Below are positions 32,135 through 42,440 of a stretch of DNA of 64,000 nt, in pieces. The stretch is from Fomitopsis serialis (lineage: Eukaryota > Basidiomycota > Agaricomycetes > Polyporales > Fomitopsidaceae): positions 62,001 to 126,000 of the forward strand of contig NW_025955040.1 in NCBI RefSeq assembly GCF_022376445.1, in the 5' to 3' direction. The notes under the pieces are model-generated. The model was given only the letters and a program-made list of their open reading frames with translations. It was not told the DNA's origin and searched no databases. The first letter of the stretch is position 1; the number at the start of each line of letters is the position of its first letter. A program made the translations under genes and the position numbers.

Positions 32135-32938
32135 CTAAAGGATGCAGATCGGGCACAAATCGTCGTTACATTCATAACCATCTTCGAGGCAAAAGGTACA
32201 TAACTCGTCGCCACACTTCTCCTCAACATCAGCCTCCATACTCGCAACCCACTCTGCCTCTGCCTCTGCGAAGTTGCGCCCAGCGAGGTACTTCTTCCAG
32301 GTACTGGCGAGCCGGGTGCTCGTCACCAGCGCAATGCCAGCTTGGGCGAACGGGGGAACATCGTCCTTCTTATCGGGACTCCAATCGAGTAGGCTCGTAC
32401 CGTGATCGTGCTCAGGCATCCATGCGATCATGGTGTTAGGTGCTTGCAGGACCTTGACACCGTAGATCGCCTGGTAGAAGCTACCTCCAGCCATGCCTTC
32501 GCGGCGCGAAGTCGTCCACGAGAAAGCCCACTTCTGGCCTTGCTTCTCCCGGTGAATCGCCCTGCCAGCAGAGTGAGCATGGGGTTCAGCAAGAGTAGGG
32601 GTATACAGTAGGTACTTACCGAGCGTAGTTGCAACCGGCGACACCTGAAGGCGGTGCCAGTTCGGCGTTGTCGAACTCGACGCACTCACTACCCCATTCT
32701 GCCATATAGATGCCTCGAGCCTTCTGAGCCTTCTCCCCGTCGCCATCCATCCGGCACATCTGATTCTCGACCAGATAAGCCTCGAAAGGCCCCAGCACCT
32801 CATCAGGAAGATGCGACTTAAGGAGGTTCCAAAAGAGTGCAAAGACGGATGAGAGTCGGAAGTTGTGCTCTTTGATGAACTCTGCTGTATGCCGCGACGA
32901 CCGCAGATTCTTGGACCAGTGAAACGCGGGGTGGCTCC
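32135..32938 (-). CDS. Captured gene fragment with Cys-rich tail
   Basis: Two exons are separated by an intron with gtaagt and gcag ends (about 32,563-32,620). Exon 1 reads KEHNFRLSSVFALFWNLLKS, HLPDEVLGPFEAYLVENQM and MAEWGSECVEFDNAEL. Exon 2 reads KWAFSWTTSRREGMAGGSFY, YGVKVLQAPNTMIAWMPEH and HGTSLLDWSP, ending in a tail with CGDELCTFCLEDGYEC and CPICIL. The GGxF...GVKV...W.P..HGT run resembles the second half of a double-stranded beta-helix, as in the Tet/JBP-like oxygenases abundant in mushrooms. That assignment is only a suggestion, since the metal-binding HxD end is not present. The 5' part is replaced by the inverted-repeat arm, so the gene is truncated even though what remains is unbroken. 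Confidence 0.45.
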   Translation of the reverse strand, partial: GATPRFTGPRICGRRGIQQSSSKSTTSDSHPSLHSFGTSLSRIFLMRCWGLSRLIWSRIRCAGWMATGRRLRRLEASIWQNGVVSASSSTTPNWHRLQVSPVATTLGKYLLYTPTLAEPHAHSAGRAIHREKQGQKWAFSWTTSRREGMAGGSFYQAIYGVKVLQAPNTMIAWMPEHDHGTSLLDWSPDKKDDVPPFAQAGIALVTSTRLASTWKKYLAGRNFAEAEAEWVASMEADVEEKCGDELCTFCLEDGYECNDDLCPICIL

Positions 32939-33348
32939 GTCGCGCGTTGGCGCGCTTCGACTGCCAAAGCGTGGCGTGGCCTCGCGCCCCTCGGTGCACT
33001 CGGTGTTGAGTGCGTACGGCCAGGTCCGAGTCGTTGCGTAGACTGCGTGCTCAGGTTGAGGTCGTCGTGCGAGTCGGCGCGAGAGCAGCAGGACAGAGCG
33101 CGACGCGTCCGGCGACGCGTCGAGCGCTAGCGCCGGACCGGACCGGCAGCCGAAAAAGAGTGATAGAAAACGCGACGCCCCAAAGTTAGATAGATTTTTC
33201 GTCGAGCAACATTTAAATAGAATGAAGACCACGCATTGATAGAGAGACGGCTTCATAAGTTTGTGATAGAATTGCGTAAGTGCGATAGATACGGTGAGTA
33301 ACTTTGTGATAGAATGCATTTATTTTTGCCTCAAATGGTACGCCATAG

Positions 33349-35159
33349 AATCAAGGTTACGACGAATCACTCACTCCAAAACGAGCAAGTGCATCCGAAA
33401 CAAACACAACGCCTACACAGTAGGCGAAGTAGAGACCGTAGCTAACCTGCGAACACAACCCGGACACATAACGCGAAACGACTGCGTATGCACAATGTGC
33501 CGAACACTACGAGAAGAACAGCAATGCGAACACCCAGACGCATGCGCAAAACGAGCAATTGAACTCATAAACCAACTACCGACAAAGTGGAACCCGAGAT
33601 CACCACAGCCGGAAGACATAGAAGAACAACAAAGACAAAATCGCGAAGAAAACCAAAACAACGAGCCTGATCAAAATGACGCACAAATGGAGAATGCGCC
33701 AGAACAAGAACAGGGTGAATACGACACAGAACAAGATGATAAACACCCTGACTGGGAAATCTTCGACCCCATCATAACAACACACGGCTCCCTGGGCGAT
33801 ATCTTCAGAGTATTCACCACAGGCGAGACGACCAACGAAGTGATGAACAAACAATTATACGCCCAAACAGACAAAGCAATAAAGATGGCGACGGATGGAT
33901 CATGCATAGAAAACGAAAACACAAAACAGGCCGGAGCCGGAGGCTTCGCCGGAGAACAAAACCCGATAAACTTCTCAATACGAATACCCACGAGCATAAG
34001 ACAAACGAACCAAACGGGCGAACTGATAGCCACGAAGGAAGCGGGTATGAGAGCACCAGAGAACCGAGAACTCGATATAATGAGCGACTCAAAACACGTA
34101 ATCACGGAGGCGACGAAATACCTGCAGAAACACGAAGATGAAGGGTACATAGGCAAGGAAAACACACCTATAATACGATCAATGATCGCTACCCTCCGGA
34201 AACGATCACCGCAAACGAGACTCCGATGGATTAAAGGCCACAATGGTCACAAGCTGAATGAAGGAGCGGACCGCCTAGCAGGAGAAGGCGCACATAAGCC
34301 AGACCAAGACGAAGTCAACATAGACATACCGCACACACTACAACTGACAGGGGCGAAACTCTCAACCTTGACACAGAAGTTAGCATACAAAGGAATTCGT
34401 CAACACGAGATGACCACGTACAAAAAGAGAACCAGAACACAAAACAACCTCATAAAGATCGCAGATTATATCGAAAATCACTACAAGACAACACCATCGG
34501 AGGAATCGATCTGGAGAAACATTAGACATAAAGACCTCCGAAGAGAAATCAAATACTTCCTATGGATGGCGACGCACGACGCGTATATGGTGGGATCCAA
34601 CTGGCTGAGAACAGGATACTCAGACGAGATGAAAGCTAGACATGAATGTCAAACCTGCGGCGTAGAAGAGTCGATGGAACACATACTTACCGAGTGCGAA
34701 GCCCCAGGACAAACCGAGATATGGAATTTAGCAGAACAATTATGGAGGAAGAAACGAGATGAGTGGAACAACCCGCTATTAGGAGGAATCCTAGGGTGCG
34801 CAGGAGCGATGTTCAAAACCGAAAAAGGCGCCCAAATCAAAGGAACCGCGCGACTTCACAGGATAATAATCTCCGAATCAGCACACCTTATATGGAAACT
34901 GAGAAACGAAAGAATCATACGCTTTGACAATGGACGCCAGCACACCCAAGCAGAGATACGCAACAAATGGACACACGCAATGAATGACAGACTGGCTATG
35001 GACTGCCACCTGACGAATAAAAAGAAATATGGAAAGAAGGCAATCAAACCGAAACTCGTAGAAGAGACGTGGTCAGGAGTCCTAAAAAACGAAAATCAAC
35101 TGCCGCATGACTGGACGAAAGGGAAAGTTGAGGTTTTAGTGGGTATCGAGTTCACATAA
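33349..35159 (+). mobile_element. LINE-type RNase H and zinc-knuckle ORF, 5'-truncated
   Basis: One open frame of about 600 codons enters from the inverted-repeat arm; the first in-frame ATG is at 33,495. The RNase H domain has all four acidic residues in order: D in ATDGS (codon at 33,894), E in TGELIATKEA (34,020), D in MSDSKHV (34,086) and D in NEGADRLAG (34,269). The preceding helix has WIKGHNGHKLNEGA. A C-terminal CQTCGVEESMEHILTEC is the zf-RVT signature found after the reverse transcriptase of some fungal LINE pol genes. The reverse transcriptase itself is missing upstream. The sense strand is strikingly A-rich compared with its neighbours. The frame is unbroken, so RNase H activity is conceivable, but as a retroelement it is incomplete. 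Confidence 0.75.
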
Positions 35160-35340
35160 GTCGACAAAGGGAGGGAAGCGCATCGATGACTAGTTGGCGT
35201 AGTATCGATGCGCAACACGCGACTGAACTCACAGTAACGAGTCCCACACACCGTGCGTAATTGCATTTCCTCAACGGTGGTACACAAAACACATGTCTAT
35301 GCAAAAAACTATGCTATTATGGCTTAATGGGGTTCTAATC
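35160..35340. other. 3' tail of the RNase H element, with hairpin
   Basis: The sequence after the stop contains the inverted pair gcatcgat (about 35,179-35,186) and atcgatgc (about 35,205-35,212), a possible 3' stem-loop. It ends in A-rich sequence with a short aaaaaac run before the ERG1 copy begins. The exact 3' end of the element is not defined. Confidence 0.4.
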
Positions 35341-35535
35341 CCCCGTACTACAGCGGGTAATCTGGAGACGACTTGTCGACTGCCAGACCCAGCGCCCACA
35401 GGCGCAACGCTCCACAAAAAAACAAAAAAACGTTGAACGTTGAACGCTCCAGCCCACGCCCTGCCAGTTCTCGACTGCTCCCTCGCCCGCTCATAAGCTG
35501 CTGGCGCGCCCATGTAGTCCGCAAGCTCGTCCAGC

Positions 35536-37194
35536 ATGTCCTCCAACCAGTACGACGTGATCATCGTTGGCGCCGGCATGGCAGGTTGCGCGCTCGCGCA
35601 GGCCCTTTCCACCCTCAAGGCCTCAAGCTCAAGCGTCCCGCGCCCCTCCGAATATGCCTCCTCGAACGCTCGCTCGCGGAGCCGGACCGCATCGTCGGCG
35701 AGGCGCTGCGCAGGCTCGGCATGGCCGCCTGTCTGGAGGGCATCGACGCCGTCCCGGTGCGTGGCTACTGTGTCGTGCTCAACGTCAAGCCCGTGCACAT
35801 CCCCTACCCGGACGGCTACGAGGGCCGCAGCTTCCACACGGCCCCTCCATCCAGTCGCTCCGCAAGAAGGCACGGGCGGCGTTGGGCGTGGAGACCGTCG
35901 AGGCGACGGCGTCGGAGCTGGTCGAGTGTCCGACGACCGGGCGCGTGCTGGGTGTGCGGGCGACGCGGAAGGTTGAGGGCGGGGAGCAGGCGGCAGAGAA
36001 GGAGACGTTCCTCGCCGACCTCACTATCGTCGCGGACGGCTGCTTCTCGAACTTCCGAACTGCGGTTTTGGACGGCGCAGGTATGAAGTCCGTCACGAAG
36101 AGCCATTTCGTTGGCATTGTATTGGAGGACGCGGAGTTCCCGATACCGAAGCACGGAACGGTGGTCCTGGTGAAGGTCCTGGTGAAGGGCCATGGGCCCG
36201 TTCTCCTCTACCAAATCGCAAGTCGTGACACACGGATGCTTGTCGACCTCAAGACCCCTCTTCCCCCTGACATCGAAGTGAGTCCACGCCTCCTCCACCA
36301 GACAATCCCTGTAACGCCCTCTGCAGCAAGTCATCCTAGATGAGATTGTACCACGGTTCCCCACCGCTTCAAGATCCCGTCTACGCTGCACTCTCAAAAG
36401 ACCGCAGTGACTCCGGCGCATGCCCAACACGTTCCTCGCGCCTGCTGAGTAGGGCCAGCACACGAAGGAGGGCGTGTTCCTCGTCGGCGACTCGTGGAAC
36501 ATGCGACATCCGCTCACGGGCGGTGGCATGACCGTCGCGTTCAACGATGTTGTCGTCCTGCAGGACCTTCTACGCGAGGTCAATGGCCTTGGTGACTGGA
36601 GAGATCTTGCATGTGCTCCATCGGTGGCATTGGTGACGAAAACAATTCGCGTCGACTATCAACATTCTGAGTGTGGCATTGTATGATCTGTTTGGGGCTG
36701 ATGGTGCGTATCCTTGCCGATGCGCTGGAGTTACGCGCTAAGCTGAGATGTGCAGACGAGGCCCTGGAGGTCCTGCGGATGGGCTGCTTCAAGTACTTCG
36801 AGCTAGGCGGTGACTGCGTTCGCGACCCTGTATCCCTCCTCGCTGGGTACGTTCCCGCTCCCGCGTCTCTCACAGCTGTATCCTGACGGCACACATCTAG
36901 CATCGAGCAATCGACGCTCCTGCTCGCACGCCACTTTTTCGCTGTCGCGTTATACGCCATCTGGGTGATGTTCACGCACCCGCGGCGGATCGTCGTCGAC
37001 GAGAAGGCGGTGTACGTCAAGCCTGGCTTCGAGGAGTATCCTATCTTGCTCCTCAAGTGCATCCGCGTGGTGAGCAATCAACTTGACGACGTCTGCTCAG
37101 TACTTTCTTGACTGGTGGCTGGCGCTCCGTACAGTTCTGGACGGCGTGTGTGGTGTTTCTGCCACTCGTGTGGACGGAGATCCGCTGGTGGTGA
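35536..37194 (+). pseudogene. ERG1: Squalene epoxidase (ERG1), broken copy
   Basis: Squalene monooxygenase makes 2,3-oxidosqualene for ergosterol at the ER membrane, using FAD. The FAD dinucleotide motif is intact (YDVIIVGAGMAGCALAQAL, start at 35,536). Then LKRPAPLRICLLERSLAEPD, IPYPDGYEGRSFH, LTIVADGCFSNFRTAV, the DG-type FAD contact, EGVFLVGDSWNMRHPLTGGG and the C-terminal hydrophobic FWTACVVFLPLVWTEIRWW with a stop at 37,192-37,194. Breaks seen: a frame change near 35,620, loss of about eight residues between IVGE and ALRRLG, a one-base deletion after RSFH (near 35,835), a 12-base tandem duplication giving LVKVLVKG, and an in-frame TAG where family members have Gln (FLAPAE*GQHTKEG, near 36,450). 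Introns remain recognisable. It is a full-length but dead copy. Confidence 0.85.
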
Positions 37195-39850
37195 GCGCCT
37201 CGACGACATCGTAGCATCAGATCTATGGGGAGGAGGACCAGTACATCCGCGTGCGATCTGAGGGCGGGCGCCTGGGCGAGCGCGTGCTGCACAAGATCGG
37301 GCACATTTCGTGAGTCTGGCTGTATCCTAATATCTAGTTGGCGCACAGCTTTCCCTGTGTATAGGTGACGGGCGGGACTTCGTTCGCGTGCAATTGACGT
37401 GCTGCGCAGTTCCCGTCTTCCTGGCTCTCAACAGCTTCCAGGCTTCCCTCGCAGCATCAAGTCTACGCTATGGACCCCCTGCTCGCGTCTCCGCTTTCCG
37501 CGCGTATTCGTAAGTACTCGCCCAAGTCCGGCGTTTGAGCGACCTCCTCACAGTCTGAACCTCCCGTGTCGCGTCCAGGACAAGTCGCGCTCGTCTGGTA
37601 AGCGTACCGCTGACTGTTTCGCAGGTTCCCTCGAGTCCCGCGCCCGCCTCAACAAAGCAGCTCGCCAGATCGCGTGAAAGTCGACTTCCAACACGATGAG
37701 TCACCGCTCGGCCGTGTACTGACCAGGTGGCAGCTCCCCACCTCGCGGGACGTGTCAAACACGTCGTTCCGGCGGCAGCTCGGTGTCCTCAACACGCCTG
37801 ACTAGCGGACCGAGCTCTTCGACAGTTCGCCACGCCGCCAGTTCGACCGCAAGTCCCACGTAAGGCCTCGCCCGTCTCGGATCGGGTAGCACACGTAAGC
37901 GCGGCCCATATGCACCATCGTGTCCGGCTCCCCTGGCATCGCTCCAGGCGAGCTGTCCGTGCTGTTGCATGCGGCGCCAGTCCTGTCGATCCCGTGCAAG
38001 TCCGGACGCTCAAACCGCCGACCGAGGCGAACCGGTAAGTGGGCTGTTCGTCTTGCCCTCGACGATGACCGACGTGCTGCTCCAGGGCATGACCGGACAC
38101 CCGCATCGAGACAGGCGCGGTCCAGACACTCCAGCAGCCTCCCGACTGACCGAGATAGAGACCCGCAAGACAATCCTCAAGATGATCGATCGCGGGCTTG
38201 CCATACCGGGCAAGCGTCACGCGTTCGAGCTAGTAGGTGACCGAGCTGGTAGATGACCGAGCCGATCCGCGTCGCGTGAAGAGCTGCAAGGACGTGACGT
38301 TGACCAGAGGAGACTGGTGCGTAAACGGAGTGCCCACTGAACGCTGCCGCTATTGTGTAGCTGGACATGTCAGCCGCATAGTGCGTTAAGAGACCGTGTC
38401 CCAAGGGCTTGAAGTCTCTGAGCTGACCAGGGAACGAGGACGCGGAGGTTGTCCGCAGAAGACGGACATGTCCATCTCGGGATAGATTACTCGCAGGTGT
38501 CGCAGTCGCTTCGACGCGACCGCAACCCGGACCCGGAGATCTGCAAGCCTCGTGCTCCGAGCCAGTAGATGACCGGACCATCGTAGATCCGCGTCGCCTG
38601 AAGAGTTCCAAGAGCGGACGAGACATCCGTTGTTGTTGGGACTGGTAAGCGAACTCGGTTTGACATCGCCAACAAAGTCCTGACCGAACTCGAGGGGAAG
38701 TGACTGGCTGGGAGCGCGAAATGCGCGTCAACCCGGAGTGGTGATCTCCGGCAAAGGTCCAGGCTGTAGAGTCTTGTCACTGCGGGTGTCGTGCGCCCGC
38801 TAGGGTGCGCTGACGACCGAACGAGACGTGTCGTGCGTGCGGATCATGACCGGAGATCGGTGCCGCCTGTTGTCTTCGCACAACTCAGACACTGTCCACT
38901 GTAAGCGATACCGGCTGCGGTAAGACCCTGTCCCAAGAGCTTGATGCCTGTAAGCTGACCAGTCAATCAGGGCACTGTCAGGCTTTCGGCAGAAGACCAT
39001 ACCTGATGGAGACGCCCTTGTCAACAGCCTCTGCGACATGTATGTGGCCCGCAGTCGTCGACATACGCCAGCCGCGGCTCAGGATCGCGCCTGTGTGGTG
39101 TAGACGTAGCTGCACCGCAGCCTTCGGGAAACGTACCGGCCCTCGACAATCACCCCGAGCCCACCCATAGCCTTTTCAGGCTTCTTCTATGTCTCCTTCG
39201 CTCGCTATCGTCCGCGCACGATGGCGGCGGGCGGGAAAACAGTGGTTTTGAGATGTGCAGGTGATGCCGTAGGAAGTGCACCGGGCCCTGCGCCTTGACG
39301 AGTAGAATCCAACGATATAGAAATCGGGCGATTTGGAGAAAGCGTTGTCGAGTTATGAGCCGCGCACGTCGGGAGGTCGCAGGTCGTCGGGGCATGCCAA
39401 TCAGGAAACCCCCCCTCCCTTGGCTAAATAGCCCTAGAATAGTACTCACCGCCCCCTACTGCGCCACTAATACACCTACTCCTCACTACTCCTCACTCAT
39501 GTTCACTACGGGTACCCTAGCCACATCCATGTTCTAGTCATTCACGCGTGTTCTCGACACAAACGCACCAAAACGATCGATACCTCCTGGACACGACTTC
39601 CATTGGTAGCCACATAGTACGAGGTAAGTCGACAAAAGGCGGCGCGACATTGCAAGTAAAGCATTGAGCATACATGAAACTAGGTTATGTAGAAGGCGTG
39701 AGGCGTGCATGCCATGCACATACATAGTACCCGCGTCGCGGTGACCGCTCCTTGAGCGCTTCGGCACGAACGCAGGTGCAGCCTCGGAAACAGCATTACT
39801 CGTCCGTCTCGCACATACTTGCTGATCTGATGGTTTTGTCAAGTCAGCAG
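37195..39850. other. Unassigned stretch with diverged repeats
   Basis: A plus-strand piece at about 37,213-37,312 reads like an exon (IYGEEDQYIRVRSEGGRLGE, RVLHKIGHIS) but is not recognised. About 38,225-38,300 and 38,555-38,625 share agtagatgaccg and gatccgcgtcgc.tgaagag. About 38,390-38,430 and 38,925-38,965 share gaccntgtcccaagngcttga and gctgaccag. These are diverged local duplications. No complete gene is seen. Confidence 0.4.
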
Positions 39851-39899
39851 AATGTACATACATGGTATGATAGCGACTCGGGAGCGTACACCCAGAGGA

Positions 39900-40700
39900 G
39901 GAACGAGGATAAATGACATACCATGCTCGTCGGTGCAAGGGCTCAGTCGGCGCTTAATACCGTTCACTGTGGTCACGGCGACGCGATGTGTAACCCTGAC
40001 AGGTCCGATGTCCGGTCTGGCGAGATGCTGATTGCCCGCAGTGACAGCTGGTGAGATTCGATACAAGCCGTGGTTTGCATCTGGCCTTGTGAATGCGGTG
40101 AACCATTCGACGACGATAGTATATGCCAGGTGCGACGGAGCACGTGAAGCATTGGGGAACACATCACTGACTTGTTTTGCAGGGACCTTGAATATAAGTC
40201 GCACTCTACCAACTTTCAAGCAATGTTGCGATGCCAGTGAGGATTCATACTGCTCGCGAAGAAGAAAACCACGCACCATCAAGTCCACCCCTACCAGCAT
40301 TGCCGTCGCGCACAAGAACCGTGTCGAATCTTCCTGGTACGCTGTTTTGTCGAGCAGTGGATCGCTGCGGCTTAGCGTGCACAACATCATCAGTGTCTTC
40401 TCCTATCCCGAGACCTTGGTATTCGTGCAGTGCGAACTTGATCTTGTGCCAGACTGGAACCTTCTGAAAACGAAAGTGAACTGAGCTGGCCTCTCGCTCA
40501 AGCTCGCGCGGATTCGTGAGTGCCGGATTATTGAAGCGCACAACAAAACGGGCTAGGGCAGCGCGGCGAAGGTACGTTGCACCATAGTCTCGTGCAGCAG
40601 CTTCGAAGTTGAGAGCCTTGACAGAGGGATACTTGGACATCTTCATCACGGCTACGACGCGTTTTGGTTCCCCATCCTGTGGAGGATGCCGTGGAATGCT
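39900..40700 (-). mobile_element. Plavaka-type transposase C-terminal remnant
   Basis: The minus strand encodes KMSKYPSVKALNFEAAARDY, then YLRRAALARFVVRFNNP, VHFRFQKVPVWHKIKFAL, VVHAKPQRS, PGRFDTVLVRDGN and GLDG. Across a probable intron (gtgcgt...aaag) it continues with VGRVRLIFKVP and HLAYTIVVEWFTAFTRPDAN. This order matches the C-terminal region shared by Plavaka-like transposases of mushroom genomes (related to the CACTA group). The N-terminal zinc finger and DDE catalytic core are absent. The remnant starts abruptly next to a set of heptamer minisatellites on its 5' side. Confidence 0.6.
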
Positions 40701-40715
40701 GTGGACGAGATCGGA

Positions 40716-40950
40716 GGTGACCGGTGACCGGTGACCGGTGACCATATAGATGGCCGCCGAGCGGTGTTAGATGGTAACAGACGGTAACAGACGGTAACCG
40801 AGAAAAAATCTGTTACTTTGGACAAATTGCCTTTACCAGCGATCACCGTCTGAAAGTCAGACGGTAACAGCTGGTAATCGCTGTAAAAGTTGCAGGTTCT
40901 CACTGGGCCTGAGGCCTGAGGCCTGAGGCCTGAGTACTGAGTACTCAATG
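40716..40950. repeat. Three adjacent short-period minisatellites
   Basis: Four copies of the heptamer ggtgacc lie at 40,716-40,743. A 10-base unit acagacggta is repeated at about 40,770-40,800. Four copies of the heptamer ggcctga lie at about 40,908-40,936, followed by two tactgag units. Two unrelated 7-base periods within 200 bases is unusual. Confidence 0.8.
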
Positions 40951-41556
40951 ATCGACTAATCGGCCAACGCTTACTTTCATGGTGGGAACGCGAGCAGCGC
41001 AAGAATGCTGAGTTCTATAATAGACGCTTGCCTGCTATTATGGTCTGCAACGGAGACTAGCTGAGTTCCTGTCAAGCACGGCTTGCAGAGCATCAAGCTC
41101 AGAAGCGTGTTCGAGAAGACAATGACGGCGCAAATGGCATTAATGACGCAAAAGCCGCGACTTTCGTGCTCGGACCCTGATAACGACAAGTCGGGTGTCC
41201 TGAACGCGCTGGTCCGCCGGGTGCGGGATGCGGGATGCGATTCGCATGGAACAGTGGCACGCTCTAGTCTCGTTCTGTCAGACATTATAGCGTTGACAGG
41301 TGTCGGCGGAGATCGAAAAACACATACCGCAGCCAGTTCTGGAGGAGTGTCCGATGTGCAGAAAACAAGGTTCTGAAAAGGCGCCTTCGCTCTGGTACAT
41401 AGCTGCTTCGTTTTCCGCAGGATCGCCCCGCGCTCAGCGCTCATGCCTGTCTCCTGCACCAGTACTGAATCCATCCCCGACCTGACTGGCCGTCCAGAGC
41501 GTTCTAGAAATGCCAAAGGTCTGTACTTTACACCGCAGCACCCGCACCCCTTCTGA

Positions 41557-42440
41557 ATGCCGCTCTCAGCCCAAGCGCGGCATCGTGCCAAGCGCAAGGC
41601 GTATATAAAGCAGGCAAGGCTGGTATTGCAGCAATCGTTCAGCCGACACTCATTCCATCAACTGCAGCTTGAGACCACAGTGACGAAGTTACAAGCCGCA
41701 CTTACGCTTTCTCTAGAGCAGGTTGCGGCCCTTCCCGCACCTGCCAATCCCGCCCGTGAGCTCGTGGAAGAGAACGAGGTTCTCCATCGCCAAGTGGACG
41801 AACTTCGGCGGCAGATGGAGGATCGCAATTCTCGCCTACGCCCTGACCTTGGGCGGCGACACGGCACAATCGCTACTAGCCCTTACGTTCGGGGAGACTA
41901 CGACACGTCGAGGCGAAGGCTCCCAGAATCGCAATCGCAAGTCTATTTGGTGAGGGTCTCCTCGGCTATCGCGTGACGTATCCACGCTGATTCGAGGCGC
42001 ATTCGCAGCATGCGCAAAATGGCCACACTCATAGCCGTCCTCCGCCATTATCCATCCCTTCGTCAACCTCCTTCCAGACCCAGCCGTCGCAATTGGGAGT
42101 ATACCCCGGATTGACGTCGTCGGCGCTCACGTCATATGGGATGTATCAAATTCCTGGCATTCCTTCAAGCTCGGGCACAAGCACCGCTTCGATTTCTCCG
42201 TTCTCGGCGAGTGTCTGTTCTTCATGCTGGCCATGCGCCATGTGCAGAGAACTCGGGATCCTAGTAACAATCATATTTCACAGCCCTCAGGCGACTATAC
42301 CCCACCGTCGACGACCATTCATACGCATCACCACCCTAGCTTGTCCGCGAACTCGCCCTGGCTGCTTGCATCGTATAGACAGGTGTCAGGTCAGTACGAG
42401 TATGCCGAGGTCGAAGAAGATAAATGTGCGTGCGACTAGC
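41557..42440 (+). CDS. bZIP-type transcription factor, possibly degraded
   Basis: The ATG at 41,557 gives a short basic region (QARHRAKRKAYIKQ). A 54-base insert follows that can be spliced as a GC-AG intron (41,614-41,667), then a leucine-zipper-like helix (LETTVTKLQAALTLSLEQV ... LVEENEVLHRQVDELRRQM). That is the layout of small fungal bZIP regulators, which bind DNA as dimers in the nucleus. Downstream, another frame reads Ser/Pro-rich text (SQLGVYPGLTSSALTSYGMY), typical of the disordered half. Joining it needs an intron after about 41,950 or a frameshift. The basic region lacks a clear NxxAAxxSR signature, so assignment is tentative. It may be a functional gene with two introns or a decayed copy. 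Confidence 0.4.

Larger units (their letters stand above)
30790..33347. mobile_element. Long inverted-repeat element, 409-base arms
   Basis: The left arm 30,790-31,198 and right arm 32,939-33,347 are reverse complements. The open frame inside each arm translates to the same 127 residues, so the arms are identical or nearly so. The outermost bases are TATGGCGTACC...GGTACGCCATA; taking TA as the target duplication leaves 407-base terminal repeats beginning TGGCGTACC. The 1,740-base interior carries protein-like pieces on both strands (31,821-32,058 plus; 32,135-32,938 minus) but no transposase that I recognise. Near-identical arms mean recent origin, gene conversion, or an assembly palindrome. 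Confidence 0.7.

Noticed and set aside
40977..41597. 206-codon minus frame
   Set aside because: No motif, Ser/Arg/Cys-rich with no family resemblance, and it overlaps the upstream region of the bZIP-like gene.
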